The notes beneath the pieces are model-generated. The model saw nothing but the letters and a program-made list of their open reading frames with translations. It ran no database searches and had not been told where the DNA came from. DNA of 64,000 bases, taken from assembly GCF_027595985.1 (NCBI RefSeq), contig NC_073303.1, positions 97,394,591-97,458,590 on the forward strand. Direction: 5' to 3'. Below are positions 40,342-51,102 of this stretch, one piece after another. The DNA is from Sorex araneus. Its lineage: Eukaryota; Chordata; Mammalia; Eulipotyphla; Soricidae. Position 1 is the stretch's first letter. Every line of letters begins with the position of its first letter. The translations under genes and the position numbers were made by a program.

Positions 40342-40785
40342 TGTTGGGGACTCAGCAGCCAGCCTGAGACTCTGGCCTTATCCCCTGCCCCTAGAAACAG
40401 GAGCAGGCCCTATTCACAAGGGCCTAAACCCTGTGCCAGCACTCCACCCAGACGGGTGCTCTGGTTGAGGAGATAATTGGATGAAACCTGAAAGTCACCA
40501 CTTGTCTGAGCTAACATACCCAGCCTTGAGAAGCGGGAAACATAAATCATTAGCTAACGTCTATAAAGGGCCCAACAAAGTGTGTGCTGATAAGCATATC
40601 CAAGCACAATATCCAAGCCGCCCTGAAATTGTGTCTAAGTATCTGTGTGGGAGCTAATAAAATGAGAGCTGCTTGACCTCCAGCTCTCCCTGCTTTGTGT
40701 GGTTCTTTATCGGTGGCGGTGGTGGGGTGGCTGCGGTGCGCAGAGAGGCTGGGCAGCGACTTCTCTTCTTCCCACTCCTTCTCTC
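40342..40785 (+). mobile_element. Candidate solo LTR
   Basis: It opens TGTTGGGGA. A TATA-like element (tctataaaggg) lies near 40559, AATAAA is at 40656-40661, and a pyrimidine/GT-rich segment (ctttgtgtggttctttatc) follows. That is the order expected of U3-R-U5. No internal retroviral sequence or second LTR was seen. Confidence 0.45.
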
Positions 40786-40789
40786 CTTT

Positions 40790-42960
40790 AAAAAAAAATT
40801 TTTTTTTTTATTGAGTCACCATGTGGAAAGTTACAAAGTTTTCAGGTTTAAGTCTCAGTTATACAATGCTCGAACACCCATCCCTTCCCCAGTGCACATA
40901 TTCCACCACCAAGAATCACAGTATCGCCCCACCCACACCCCTAGCCCCCCACACCCCTAGCCCCCCCAACACCCCTAGCCCCTCCGCCTGTGTAACTGAT
41001 AAATTTCACTTTACTTTCATTTTGATTACATTCAATATTTCAACAAAACTCATATTATTGTTGGGAGTTTCTCCCCCCTAAAGTCGGACCTGCTGAAAAG
41101 GAAACATTTGATAATTTGTTTTCCATTGCTCAGAATGAAGAGACATGAGGTCGAATGACCGCACCCACGGCCTCACGGTTTTGGGTTTCTGTATTTTAGT
41201 AACTAAATCCAGAGAAATATCTGCCAGAAATTGCATCACTGCAAACTTGTACTTCTCAGTTATATTATATTCCACATATGAGTGCAATCTTTCTATGTCT
41301 GTCCCTTTCTTTCTGACTCATTCGCTCAACATGATACTTTCTATGTTGATCCATTTATATGAAATTTCATGACTTCATGTTTTCTGACAGCTACATAGTA
41401 TTCCATTGTGTATATGTAGCAGAGTTTCTTTAACCAGTCATCTGTTTTTGGGCACTCTGGTTTTTCCAGATTGTGGCTATTGTAAACAGTGCTGCAATGA
41501 ACATAGAAATGCAGATGCCATCTCTACTATACCTTTTTGCCTCTCTGGGATATATTCCCAGGAGTGGTATTGCTGGGTCAAATGGAAGCTCAATTTCTAA
41601 TTTTTTGAGAATTGTCCATATTGTTTTCCAAAAGGGCTGAACCAGTCGGCATTCCCACCAGCAGTGAAGGAGAGTCCCTTTCTCCCCACATCCATGCCAA
41701 CACCGGTTGTTTTTGTGTTTTGGGATGTGGGCCAGTCTCTGTGGTGTGAGATGATATCTCATTGTTGTTTTGATCTGCATCTCCCTGATGACTAGTGATG
41801 CTGAACATTTTCTCATATGCCTCTCAGCCATTCGGATTTCTTCTTTGGGAAAGTTTCTGTTCATTTCATCACCCCATTTTTTGATTGGGTTGGCAATTTT
41901 CCTCTTGTTGAGTTCAGCCAGTGCATTGTATATCTTTGATATCAACCCTTTATCGGATGGGAACTGCGTAAATATCCTTTCCCATTCTGTAGATTGTCTT
42001 TGTACTTTGGTCACTGTTTCTCTTGCCAGTCCTTCTCTTATAGGGAGTAAGTTCGGTGGCTTGGGGGGGAGTCATACTCCAGTTTGCCAGCGTCTATTGG
42101 CCAGGACCCTGACACTCTTCCGCTCTGTGCAAGGTAAGCACCTTGCCCCTGTACTAACACATCTCCTATGTCTTTTTATTTTAGCATGAGTTTGCCATGC
42201 AGACCCTTTTATTTTGATGTAGTGCTATTTGTTTATTTTTATATCTGTTATTTTTGCCAGACTGGAGCGATAGCACAGCAGGTAGGGCATTTGCCTTGCA
42301 CATGGTCAACCTGGGTTTGATTCCTCTGTCCCTCTTGGAGAGCTCGGCAAGCTACTGAGAGTATCCTGCCTGTATGGCAGAGCCTGGAAAGCTACCCTTG
42401 ATGTATTTGATATTCCAAAAACAGTAACAACAAATCTCACAATGAGACATTACTGGTGCCTGCTCGAGCAAATTGATGAACAATGGGACGACAGTGCTAC
42501 AGTGCTACAGTTATTTTTGCCAAGCATGAAAAACATCTTGAGGGCAAGATTCTGGAACATTCTGCCTATATTTTTCTCAATACGTCTTATGGAATCCTGT
42601 CAAACTTGAGGTCTTTAACCCATTTTGAATTTTGTGTATGGTGTGAGATATGGATCAATTTCATTATTTTGCATGTGGCATCTGGCTTTCCCAGCACCAT
42701 TTGTTGAACAAATTTTTCTTGCTCCATGTGACATAACAAGCTCCTTGGCTTGTTATAGATTAATTGTACATAGATCTGAGGATTTATCTCTGGGCTCTCA
42801 ATTCTAATCTAGTGCTCGTTCTATCCATATTACAATACTGTGCTGTTTTGATGACTATAGCTTTCTACTACAAATTAAATCAGGAAATGTGATACCTCGC
42901 TTATTTTCTCTATGAATGGCCTTGGCTCTTTTGGGAGTTTATAGTTCATGCATTACTTTT
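40790..42960 (-). mobile_element. 5'-truncated L1 (3' UTR and ORF2 C-terminal region), with nested insertions
   Basis: Antisense 3' end at 40790, ORF2 C-terminal open stretch at 42014-41430 ([33 protein letters not shown]-type region), and more upstream ORF2 sequence to about 42960. A SINE fragment (about 42050-42170) and a composite SINE (42260-42509) interrupt it. Confidence 0.85.
42260..42509 (+). mobile_element. Composite tRNA-head/RTE-terminus SINE, recent insertion in L1
   Basis: tRNA head ('gactggagcgatagcacagc'), then RTE 5'-UTR-like 'agagcctggaaagctaccc', RTE 3'-end-like 'gagcaaattgatgaacaatggg', and the tail (CAGTGCTA)2. GTTATTTTTGCCA is duplicated exactly (42247-42259 and 42510-42522). 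Confidence 0.92.
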
Positions 42961-43039
42961 TTCCATGTATACTTGAAACTAATATATGTTACCTGAATAA
43001 ATTAAAATTATGAACAGAGATCCCCACAAAACAAGCATA

Positions 43040-43240
43040 AAGTTCTTTTTTTCTAGGGCCATATCAGCAGTACTGAGAGTTAGGGGTGGGTCTGATGGTT
43101 CAGCTTTCATGGCCCAGCACTACTCAGGACCAGAAGCACTGGGGACCATCCGAACTGCAGCTGGTGGTGACCAAAGATAGAACTCAGGATCTGACACATC
43201 CCAAGGATGTTTTTATCCTTTGAGCGATATCCTAGACCTC
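43040..43240 (-). mobile_element. Old SINE-like remnant
   Basis: Diverged antisense pattern ('gggccatatcagcagtactgag...ctttgagcgatatcctagacc'). Confidence 0.4.
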
Positions 43241-43244
43241 CAAT

Positions 43245-44240
43245 AGGTCTAATTTGATAATCAAAGCTTTCTTTTCCACACACAAGTAAAAGAAGATCAA
43301 TACAAACCCAAAAAAGTAGAGAGAAGGAAATCAAGTCCTAGCAGAAATCAGTGAAATAGAAATAAACAATAGAGAAAGTCAGTTAAACAAATAACTGGTT
43401 CTTTGAAAATTTCACCAATTTAGATGATAACAACAGACAAAAACAAAACAAAATGTGAAGAAAATCTCATTAAATTGATAAACCTTTAGCATGACTGGCA
43501 AGGAAGCAAGGAGAAAAAGGCATTAAGTATCAACATGAGAAGTAAGAGAGTGGTTATAACCAAAAACCTTATGGCTATTAAAATATTGAATACTAAGGAA
43601 TAGTGTGAATGGGTCTGTGTACATTTGACAAGAGACAAGCTACCAATTCTTGACTATTAAAACTTTCCCTAGATGAAATAATGAGAATAAGCATGAAACT
43701 ATAAAGAACTCAATTAATATTTAAACAGTTGAAAGAAATGTCTTAACATAGATGGCTTTACTACAGAATTCTACAAAGCATTTAAAGAAAAATAATGTTG
43801 TCTCATTGCCCATTTTTCAGAACAATGAAGAAAATGCACTGTTCTCTTCTCATTGTATGACATTATTATTACCCCAGTGTGAAAAACTTATAGTATAAAA
43901 AAGTAAAATATAGATAAAATTGAGCAAATTTAAGATTAATCTAAGATCAACGGGATGACAAGTGATACAAGTGATAGACAATTATCCCTTATAAACATTA
44001 ATACAAACAGTAGTGATCAGTCTGTTCTATCCATCACCTCTAACACATACACACACAGACACAGCCATACACACACACTATGGCAGCTTAAATAAGAATG
44101 ATTTTAGTAATGTAAGGCTGGAACACTACGAAAAAATTCATTAATACACATAACATAATAAAGTAATAAATCCTCACAATTCTTTCAATTAAATCAGAAA
44201 AAAAGGTAAAATTCATCATTTATTTCTGATCATCATTTAT
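43245..44240 (+). mobile_element. Old L1 fragment, ORF2
   Basis: Plus-strand ORF2-like sequence ('aactggttctttgaaaatttcacc', 'gataaacctttagc'), heavily mutated. Confidence 0.6.
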
Positions 44241-44244
44241 TTCA

Positions 44245-44458
44245 ATCATCATCATCATCATCATCATTATCCCGTTGATTGTTGAATTTCTCAAGCGGTC
44301 TCAGTAACGTCTCCATTCGTCCCAGCTCTGAGATTTTAGAAGCCTCTCTTTACTCGTCCTTCCCAACGGTGCTGCATTGGAGGCTCGTTCTTCAGGAAAC
44401 TTGGTAGCTTGCCAGGTTCTTCTGGGAGCTTGGTTTTATAGTCTCTGGATGTTGATAA
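44245..44458 (-). mobile_element. RTE-ended composite repeat fragment
   Basis: An ATC-triplet run is followed by 'cagtaacgtctccattcgtcccagctctgagatttt' and 'ggtgctgcattggaggctc', shared with 7445-8025 and 63850-64000. Confidence 0.65.
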
Positions 44459-44747
44459 TAACTAAAAATTTAGAAGAGTTATGAAAATTTTTCAACCTGA
44501 TAAGAATATTAAAAAACACCTAAGACTATTTTCATATTTAATGGTGAAATACTGGAAGAATTCTCTCTAAAATAGAAATGAAGAGAGTAGTCACTCTAAA
44601 TTCTCTTAATTAAGAAATTACAAGGAGACTTTTTTTCCACTCCGGAGAAGTGTACTTTCTTAATAATGCATTCTATTCTTTCTCTCCTCTTACAACTTTC
44701 TAAGTAAATTTTTTCAATACAAACTGTTTTGCTTCATATACACACAC

Positions 44748-44930
44748 AGAAAAAAGAAAGAACGAAAGAAAGAAAGAGAGAAAGAAAGAAAGAAAGAAAG
44801 GAAGGAAGGAAGAGAAAGGAAGGAAGGAAGGAAGAAAGAAAGAGTGAGAGAAAGAAAGAAAGAAAAAAATAAAGAAAGAAAGGAAGGAAGAAAAAAGAAA
44901 GGAAGAAAGATAGAAAGAAAAAAGAAACGA
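44748..44930 (+). repeat. (GAAA)n/(GGAA)n repeat
   Basis: Imperfect purine tetranucleotides. Confidence 0.9.
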
Positions 44931-45183
44931 CTGCAAGTCATACCCAGTGTAGCAAAGCAAGTGAAGGAAATCTGAGACACCTGAATTAGAAAGGAAGAAA
45001 GTAAAACTGTCTCCATCTGCAAATGGCACGATTATCTCTGTAACCCATCGGTAATATCTGGGAAGATACTAGCACCTCCTTGTTTGTGGAGGTTACTTTC
45101 TGGAGCTATATTTTATCACTTAGATAAAATCTTTTGGAAGACATGAAAGAAACGTCTTAGGTTACTTTAATAGCATTGGAGAG

Positions 45184-45358
45184 GGGGTTGGAGCGATACT
45201 GACTGCGGGTAGCCCATTTGCCTTGCACGCAGCCGACCTGAGTTCGATTCCCAGCATCCCATAAGGTCTCCCGAGTATTGCCAGGAGTAATTCCTGACCG
45301 CAAAGCCAGGAGTAAGCCCTGTGCATTGCCCCGTGTGACTCAAAAAGAAAACAAATAG
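45184..45358 (+). mobile_element. tRNA-derived SINE
   Basis: Near-consensus plus copy with B-box 'agttcgattccc' and A-rich end. Confidence 0.85.
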
Positions 45359-45374
45359 CACTGAAGAAACAAAA

Positions 45375-45450
45375 CTGTCACTGTCACTGTCATCCCATTG
45401 CTCATTCATTTGCTCCGGCGGGCATCAGTAACATCTCCATTGTGAGACTT
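45375..45450 (-). mobile_element. RTE 3' terminus fragment
   Basis: 'actgtcactgtcactgtcatcccattgctcat' through 'catctccattgtgagactt'. Confidence 0.7.
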
Positions 45451-45679
45451 GTTGTGAGACTAGGATATGGGAGAAGAGAGAACAGAAAAGGTTAGAAATT
45501 AAAATGTTCAACTGTTTGTTGTAAAAGTAGATTTTGTGCGTGCATAATTTGACCTAAACGAAAGGTAAAAATTCTTGCCATTCTTAAAAAAGAGAAATTA
45601 AAAAAGCATGTAAAGCTAAGGAAAACAAGTTTTTATTGTTAACTCATCTTTAAAATGCAAAATAAATTATAGAAGTTAG

Positions 45680-45838
45680 CTACTGACAGTATCTTGCCCG
45701 CACGGCAGAACCTGGCAAGCTACCTGTGGCATATTCGATACACCAAAAACAGTAACAAAAGTCTCACAATGGAGACATTACTGGTTCCCGCTTGAGCAAA
45801 TTGATGAGCCATGGGATGGCAGTGACAAAGAGTGACAA
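45680..45838 (+). mobile_element. RTE 5'/3'-terminus deletion derivative (headless)
   Basis: 'gcacggcagaacctggcaagctacc' is joined to 'cacaatggagacattactgg' and the RTE end. No tRNA head is present. Confidence 0.75.
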
Positions 45839-46172
45839 TTGTCAGTGTAATGTCTAATAATGGCTTTTGTCTGTGATCTCTACTGATTGTTTTGCTCTAT
45901 CCCCATATACGAGATGTAACAAACCCTGAAACTATTGGAACTAATGAAACTATTCCATTCATCTTCTCTACTGCTGTTCTTAAACTTTTCCTTTCAATAT
46001 TTGTAAATTCTTCCTCAACTCATCTCCTTCTTTCCCATATTTCCCCTCTGCTAAGCTTACTTTTCTATTATCAAAGCCCATTGGTTTTTCTTTCTTCTGT
46101 TTTGTCTATTATCAATTTTGTGCCTATATTGCACATGTAGTTAAAATCATCAATACTTTAAATTTACATTTA

Positions 46173-48890
46173 AATTTACATCATACATTTGGGGTTGTGT
46201 GTAGGGATATTCCACCCTGTTTAATTGGTCAGTGGCTCTGCCTTTGTTCCAGTACCATGCTGTTTTAATTGTTACCACTTGGTAGTAAAGTTTAAGGTTG
46301 TGGAGGGTGATGCCTCCCATCGTCTTTTTCCCAAGAATTGTTTTAGCTATCCGTGGGCATTTATTGTTCCATATGAATTTTAGGATTGCTTGATCCATTT
46401 TTTTAAAGAATGTAATGGGTACCCTTATAGGGATCGCATCAAATCTGTATAATGCTTTGGGAGTATTGCCATTTTGACAATTTTGATTATTTCTATCCAT
46501 GAGCAGGGTATATGTTTCCATTTCCTCATGTCCTCTTTTATTTCATGGAGTAACATTTTATAGTTTTCTTTGTAGAGGTCTTTTACTTTCTTGGTTAAGC
46601 TGATTCCGAGGTACTTGATTTTCTGGGGCATGATTGTGAATGGGATTGCTTTTTTCATGTCCCTTTCCTCTGTCTCATAGTTTGCATATAGGAAGGCCAT
46701 GGATTTTGGGGTATTGATTTTATAGCCTGCAACTTTACTGTATAAGTCTAATGTTTCTAAGAGTTTCTTAGTAGAGGCTTTAAGCTTCTCTAGATATAGT
46801 ATCATAGCGTCTGCGAATAGTGAGAGTTTGATTTCTTCCTTTCCTATCTGGATGCCCTTAATCTCTTTTTTTTTGTCTAACAGCTATTCCAAGTACTTCC
46901 AGTACTATATTGAAGAGAAGTGGTGAGAGTGGGCATCCTTGTCTTGTGACTGATTTTAGAGGAAAGGCCCTTGTTTTTCCCCATTGAGGATAATGCTTGC
47001 TGTAGGCTTGTGGTAGATAGCTTTGACTGTCTTGAGGAAAGTTCTTCCAAAACCCATTCTGGTGAGGGTTTTCATCATGAACGGATGTTGGATCTTGTCA
47101 AATGCTTTCTCTGCATCTATTGATATGATCCTATGGTTTTTATCTTTACTTTTGTTGATATGATGGATTATGTTGATTGATTTCCAAATGTTAAACCATC
47201 CTTGCATCCCTGGGATGAATCCCACTTGGTCATGGTCTATGATCTTTTTGATGAGTTGTTGGATACTATTTTCTAATATTTTATTGAGGATCTTCACATT
47301 GGTGTTCATCAGGGATATTGGTCTTAATTTTCTTTGTTAGTGGTGTCTTTGTTTGATTTTGGTATTAGGGAGATGTGTGCTTCATAGAAACTGTTTGGCA
47401 GAGTTGCTGTTTTTTCAATTTTCTGGAAAAGCTTGAGGAGAACTGGCAACCGGTTTTCTTTAAATGTTTGGAAGAAGTTGCCAGTGAATCCATCTGGACC
47501 TGGGCTTTTGTTTTTGGGGAGATTTTTGATTACAGTTTCAATTTCCTTGATATTAATAGGTCTATTCAGGTATTCCAAGTCTTCTTGGTTCAGTCTTGGG
47601 AGATTGTAGGAATCAAGGAATTCATCCATTTATTTTAGGTTCTCTTATTTTGTGGCATACAGACTTTCAAAGTAGTCTCTAACGATCTTTTGAATTTTGT
47701 TGGTTTCTGTTGTGATGTTTCCCTTTTCAATCCTGATTTGGTTTATTAGGTTTATTGATATCTCTTTCTTTGTGAGTCTTGCTAGTGGTTTATCAATCCT
47801 GTTTATTTTCTCAAAGAATCAGCTCTTGCTTTCATTGACTTTTCGGATTGTTTTCTGGGTTTCCATGTCGTTGATTTCTGCTTTAATTTTTATTATTTCT
47901 TTCCTTCGGTCTGGTTTGGGTTCCTTTTTCTGGTCCTTTTCTAAGGCTGTGAAGTCACGCTATCTATGTAGGCCCTTTCTTCCTTCCTAAAGAATGCTTA
48001 AGAGGTATAAATTTCCCCCTTAACACAGCTTTAGCTGCGTTTCATAGGTTTTGGTAGCTCATGTCTTCATTCTCATTTGTTTCTAGGTATTTCTTGGTTT
48101 CTTCCTTGATTTCCTTCCTGACCCATTCATTGTTCAACACGGATCTGTTTAATATCCAGGAGTTTGTTTTGATTCTTTGCGTCTGTGTGTGATTAGCTTC
48201 TATCTTCAGCGCATCGTGGTCTGAGAAGATAGTATACAATTTCAATTTTTCTGATTTTATTGAGGTATGTTTTGTGGCCCAGTACATGGTCTATTTTGGA
48301 AAATGTTCTGTGTGCACTGGAAAAGAATGTGTATTCTTTCTTTTTGGAGTGTAAAGCCTGTATAGGTCTATTAGGCCTCTCTCTTCTATTTCTTCCTTTA
48401 GAGTTTGCATTTCCTTGCTGAGTTTTGTTCTTGTCGATATATACAGAGGTGATAAGGCAGTGTTGTAGTCTCTGCCTACTATTGTGCTGTTAGCGATGTC
48501 CTCCTTAAAGTCTGTTAGGAGTTGTTTTAAGTATTTAGCCTGTCTCTCATTAGGTGCATATACGTTTAAGAGTGTGATTTCTTGCTGTTGCACATACCCC
48601 TTGATCAATAGGAAGTGACCTTCGCTGTCCCTTCTAAATCTTTTTCAAACTGAAATCTATGTTGTCGGAGACTAGTATTGCCACATCAGCTTTTTTGAGG
48701 GAGTTGTTTGCTTGCAGGATTGTTTTCCATCCTTTGACTTTGAGTCTGTGTTTGCTCTGACTGTTCAGGTGTGTTTCTTGCAGGCAGCAGAATGTTGGGT
48801 TTAGTTTCCAAATCCATTTTGCCACTCTGTGTCTCTTAATTGGTGCATTTAGGCCATTGACATTGAGAGAGATTATTGTTATGGGGTTTT
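46173..48890 (-). pseudogene. L1 ORF2 remnant (endonuclease and reverse transcriptase)
   Basis: Fragmented frames carry endonuclease ([20 protein letters not shown]), RT fingers/palm ([33 protein letters not shown]) and thumb-side motifs. The catalytic FADD box reads FADA (Ala codon at 46808-46806). Multiple frameshifts occur, and the C-terminal third is absent. Confidence 0.88.
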
Positions 48891-48961
48891 TTGGTCATCT
48901 TTCTGTGGGGTTGGTTGTTCTTGTGGGGTTCTTCCTTGACTTACAATAGCCCCTTTAGTCC

Positions 48962-49912
48962 TTATTTTAAGTTTGGTTTTGAGTCTATGAAGATGATAAG
49001 CTGTTGTTTATCCGAGAAATAGTGTATTGTGACTTCGAGTTTGAGTGAGAGTTTAGACGGATAAAGTATTCTTGGTGAGGCATTCATTTCATTGAGTTTT
49101 TTCACTATGCCCCACCATTGTTTTTGGGCTCGGAGGGTTTCCTCTGATAGGTCTGCTGTAAATCTGAGGGGTGCTCCTTTGTATGTGATTTCCTTCTTTG
49201 ACCTTGCTGCTTGCAGAATTGTGTCTCTATCCCCAGCCTCTGTCATTCTGACTATGATATGCCTTGGAGTCTTTTTATTCGTGTATCTTTTTGCTGGTAC
49301 TCTTCGGGCTCCTTGGATCTGGATGCCTGCCTTCTCCAGCTCTGGGAATTTCTTAGCAATGATGTCTTTGACTGTGTTTTTTACATTGGGGTTACTTCCC
49401 TGTGCTTCTGGTACTCCAATAATTCTTATGTTGTTTCTCTTGAAGTCAATCCCAAGGACTCTGATTTGCTCTATAGCCATTTTGAAGTCTTTTGCCATTA
49501 TTTGTTTTTGTCTGTAAGCTTTCTGCAGCTCATCTTCAAGCTCACTGATTCTGTCTTCGGCTGTAGTCATTCTATCATTGAGGGCACCTACTGATATTTT
49601 TAATTCATATACCGAATCTTTTATTTGTGTGACTTCTGTTCGTAGCTTTGTGACATCTGTTTGTAGCTTTGAAATTTCTGGTCTCATTTCTTCCTGCATT
49701 TTCTTGGTTGACCGTTCCAAAGCTTTATTCGTATCCTCCCTTAATTTATTGGATGTCTGTTCCATGGTTGCTTTGAGTACATTGACCCTCTTTAAGATTT
49801 CCTCTCTAAATTTTTTTTCTTCAAGGTCCTGTATGTTGGTCGACCCTGTGAAGATATCTGGAATCTTTTCTTCATCCTCTCTTCGTGGAGGGGATTTTTG
49901 CTGTTTCTTCAT
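48962..49912 (-). CDS. L1 ORF1 protein, intact 316 codons
   Basis: L1 ORF1p is an RNA-binding trimeric chaperone of the L1 ribonucleoprotein. Here a charged N-terminus is followed by a long heptad-like coiled coil (about residues 30-150; EDRISELEDELQKAY). Next come an RRM-type core (about 165-240; NNIRIIGVPEAQGSNP and FPELEKAGIQIQGARRVPAKR) and a C-terminal domain (DTILQAARSKKEITYKG, APLRFTADLSEETLRA). The frame is uninterrupted, although ORF2 of the same element is broken and truncated, so autonomous function is unlikely. Confidence 0.88.
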   Translation of the reverse strand: MKKQQKSPPRREDEEKIPDIFTGSTNIQDLEEKKFREEILKRVNVLKATMEQTSNKLREDTNKALERSTKKMQEEMRPEISKLQTDVTKLRTEVTQIKDSVYELKISVGALNDRMTTAEDRISELEDELQKAYRQKQIMAKDFKMAIEQIRVLGIDFKRNNIRIIGVPEAQGSNPNVKNTVKDIIAKKFPELEKAGIQIQGARRVPAKRYTNKKTPRHIIVRMTEAGDRDTILQAARSKKEITYKGAPLRFTADLSEETLRAQKQWWGIVKKLNEMNASPRILYPSKLSLKLEVTIHYFSDKQQLIIFIDSKPNLK

Positions 49913-50646
49913 ATTGTTATGGAAATCTAGAGTTGGAATCTTCTAGGTGTCTATCCCTATTCCCTCTTTCTGCAGGGGGGATTCTGTTTGTGCTAAGTTG
50001 ATGATGGTAGCCTTCTTCCAATTCTAGAATACTTCCTTACTGTCAGGCGCTCCTCTTGGTTTATGTGGGGCCTCTAGTGATGACTTAAGGCTATGCTGTT
50101 TTTATGAGGAGTTTGTGCAGATTCTGTTGTTCACTGATAGCTTTTGTGAAGTTCAAGTCAGCTAAAGGACTACTTGGCAAAGAATGATTGAGATGGCCAG
50201 GGTGATTTTTGAATAGATTATAGAGAGTATAATGTAAGGAAAATAACAACTGCGGCTGCATAAGCGGCCACCGCTCAGCACGTGGCCACGCCCCTTTAAG
50301 GCCATGCCCCATGAAATACAGGTCACGCCCCTGGTAATCTCTTGGGGCACAGGGCGGGGTAGGCGGGATCATGTTCCTCTGCGTGGGTACCTGATCAACA
50401 GTTCGGGTGTTACAGAGGAGCGGAGAGGCATGTCCAGCACAGCGCAGGGAGTTAGGGGTTCCAGGGGAGCCCCCGCTGCCTGGGAGCGTTGGGAGAGTGT
50501 CCCGGGGGTCAGTCTAAATTTATTTTTGACTTATTTGGCCTTACACAATTCGCATGAACTCCTGTTTGTTGCAGGTGACAAAATTTTATTTTTTAAAAAA
50601 GTAGTTAAGTAGCATTTTATTATACGAACATGCCACATCTTCTTTA

Positions 50647-50660
50647 TCAAATCATCTTTT
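50647..50660 (+). repeat. Target-site duplication of full-length L1, left copy
   Basis: TCAAATCATCTTTT, identical to 56391-56404. Confidence 0.9.
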
Positions 50661-51102
50661 TTTATTAGTTTATTTTTAATTAGAGAGTCATCGTGAGGGT
50701 ACAGTTACAGATCCATACATCTTTGTGCTCATGTTTCCCCCATACAAAGTTCGATAACCCATCCCTTCACCAGTGCCCATTCTCCACCACCAGTAAACCC
50801 AACATCCCTCTCCCGTCTCCCCCCACCCCACCCTGCCACTATGGCAGGGAATTCCCTTTTGTTCTCTCTCTCTCTGATTAGGTGTTGTGGTTTGCAATAA
50901 AGGTGTTGAGTGGCCATTGTGTTCAGTCTCTAGTCTGTATTCGGCCCGCATCACCCTTCCCCCACATGACCTCCAACCACATTTTACTTGGTGGTCCCTT
51001 CCCTGAGTTACTCAGAATCAGAGACCAGCCTCCAAGCTATGGAGACAATCTCCTGGTACTTATTTCTACTATTCTTGGGCGTTCGTCTTATAGTCTAATA
51101 TT

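Larger units (their letters stand above)
46173..50512 (-). mobile_element. L1 copy with 5' UTR, intact ORF1 and 3'-truncated ORF2
   Basis: GC-rich 5' UTR (about 50,245-50,512), ORF1 (49912-48962) and ORF2 from the endonuclease to shortly past the reverse transcriptase. It stops at 46173 (Q-P-Q-M-Y-D), where AT-rich 'aaatttacat' repeats begin. TAAATTTA occurs on both edges. Loss of the 3' end is not the usual 5' truncation, so a later deletion is likely. Confidence 0.9.
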
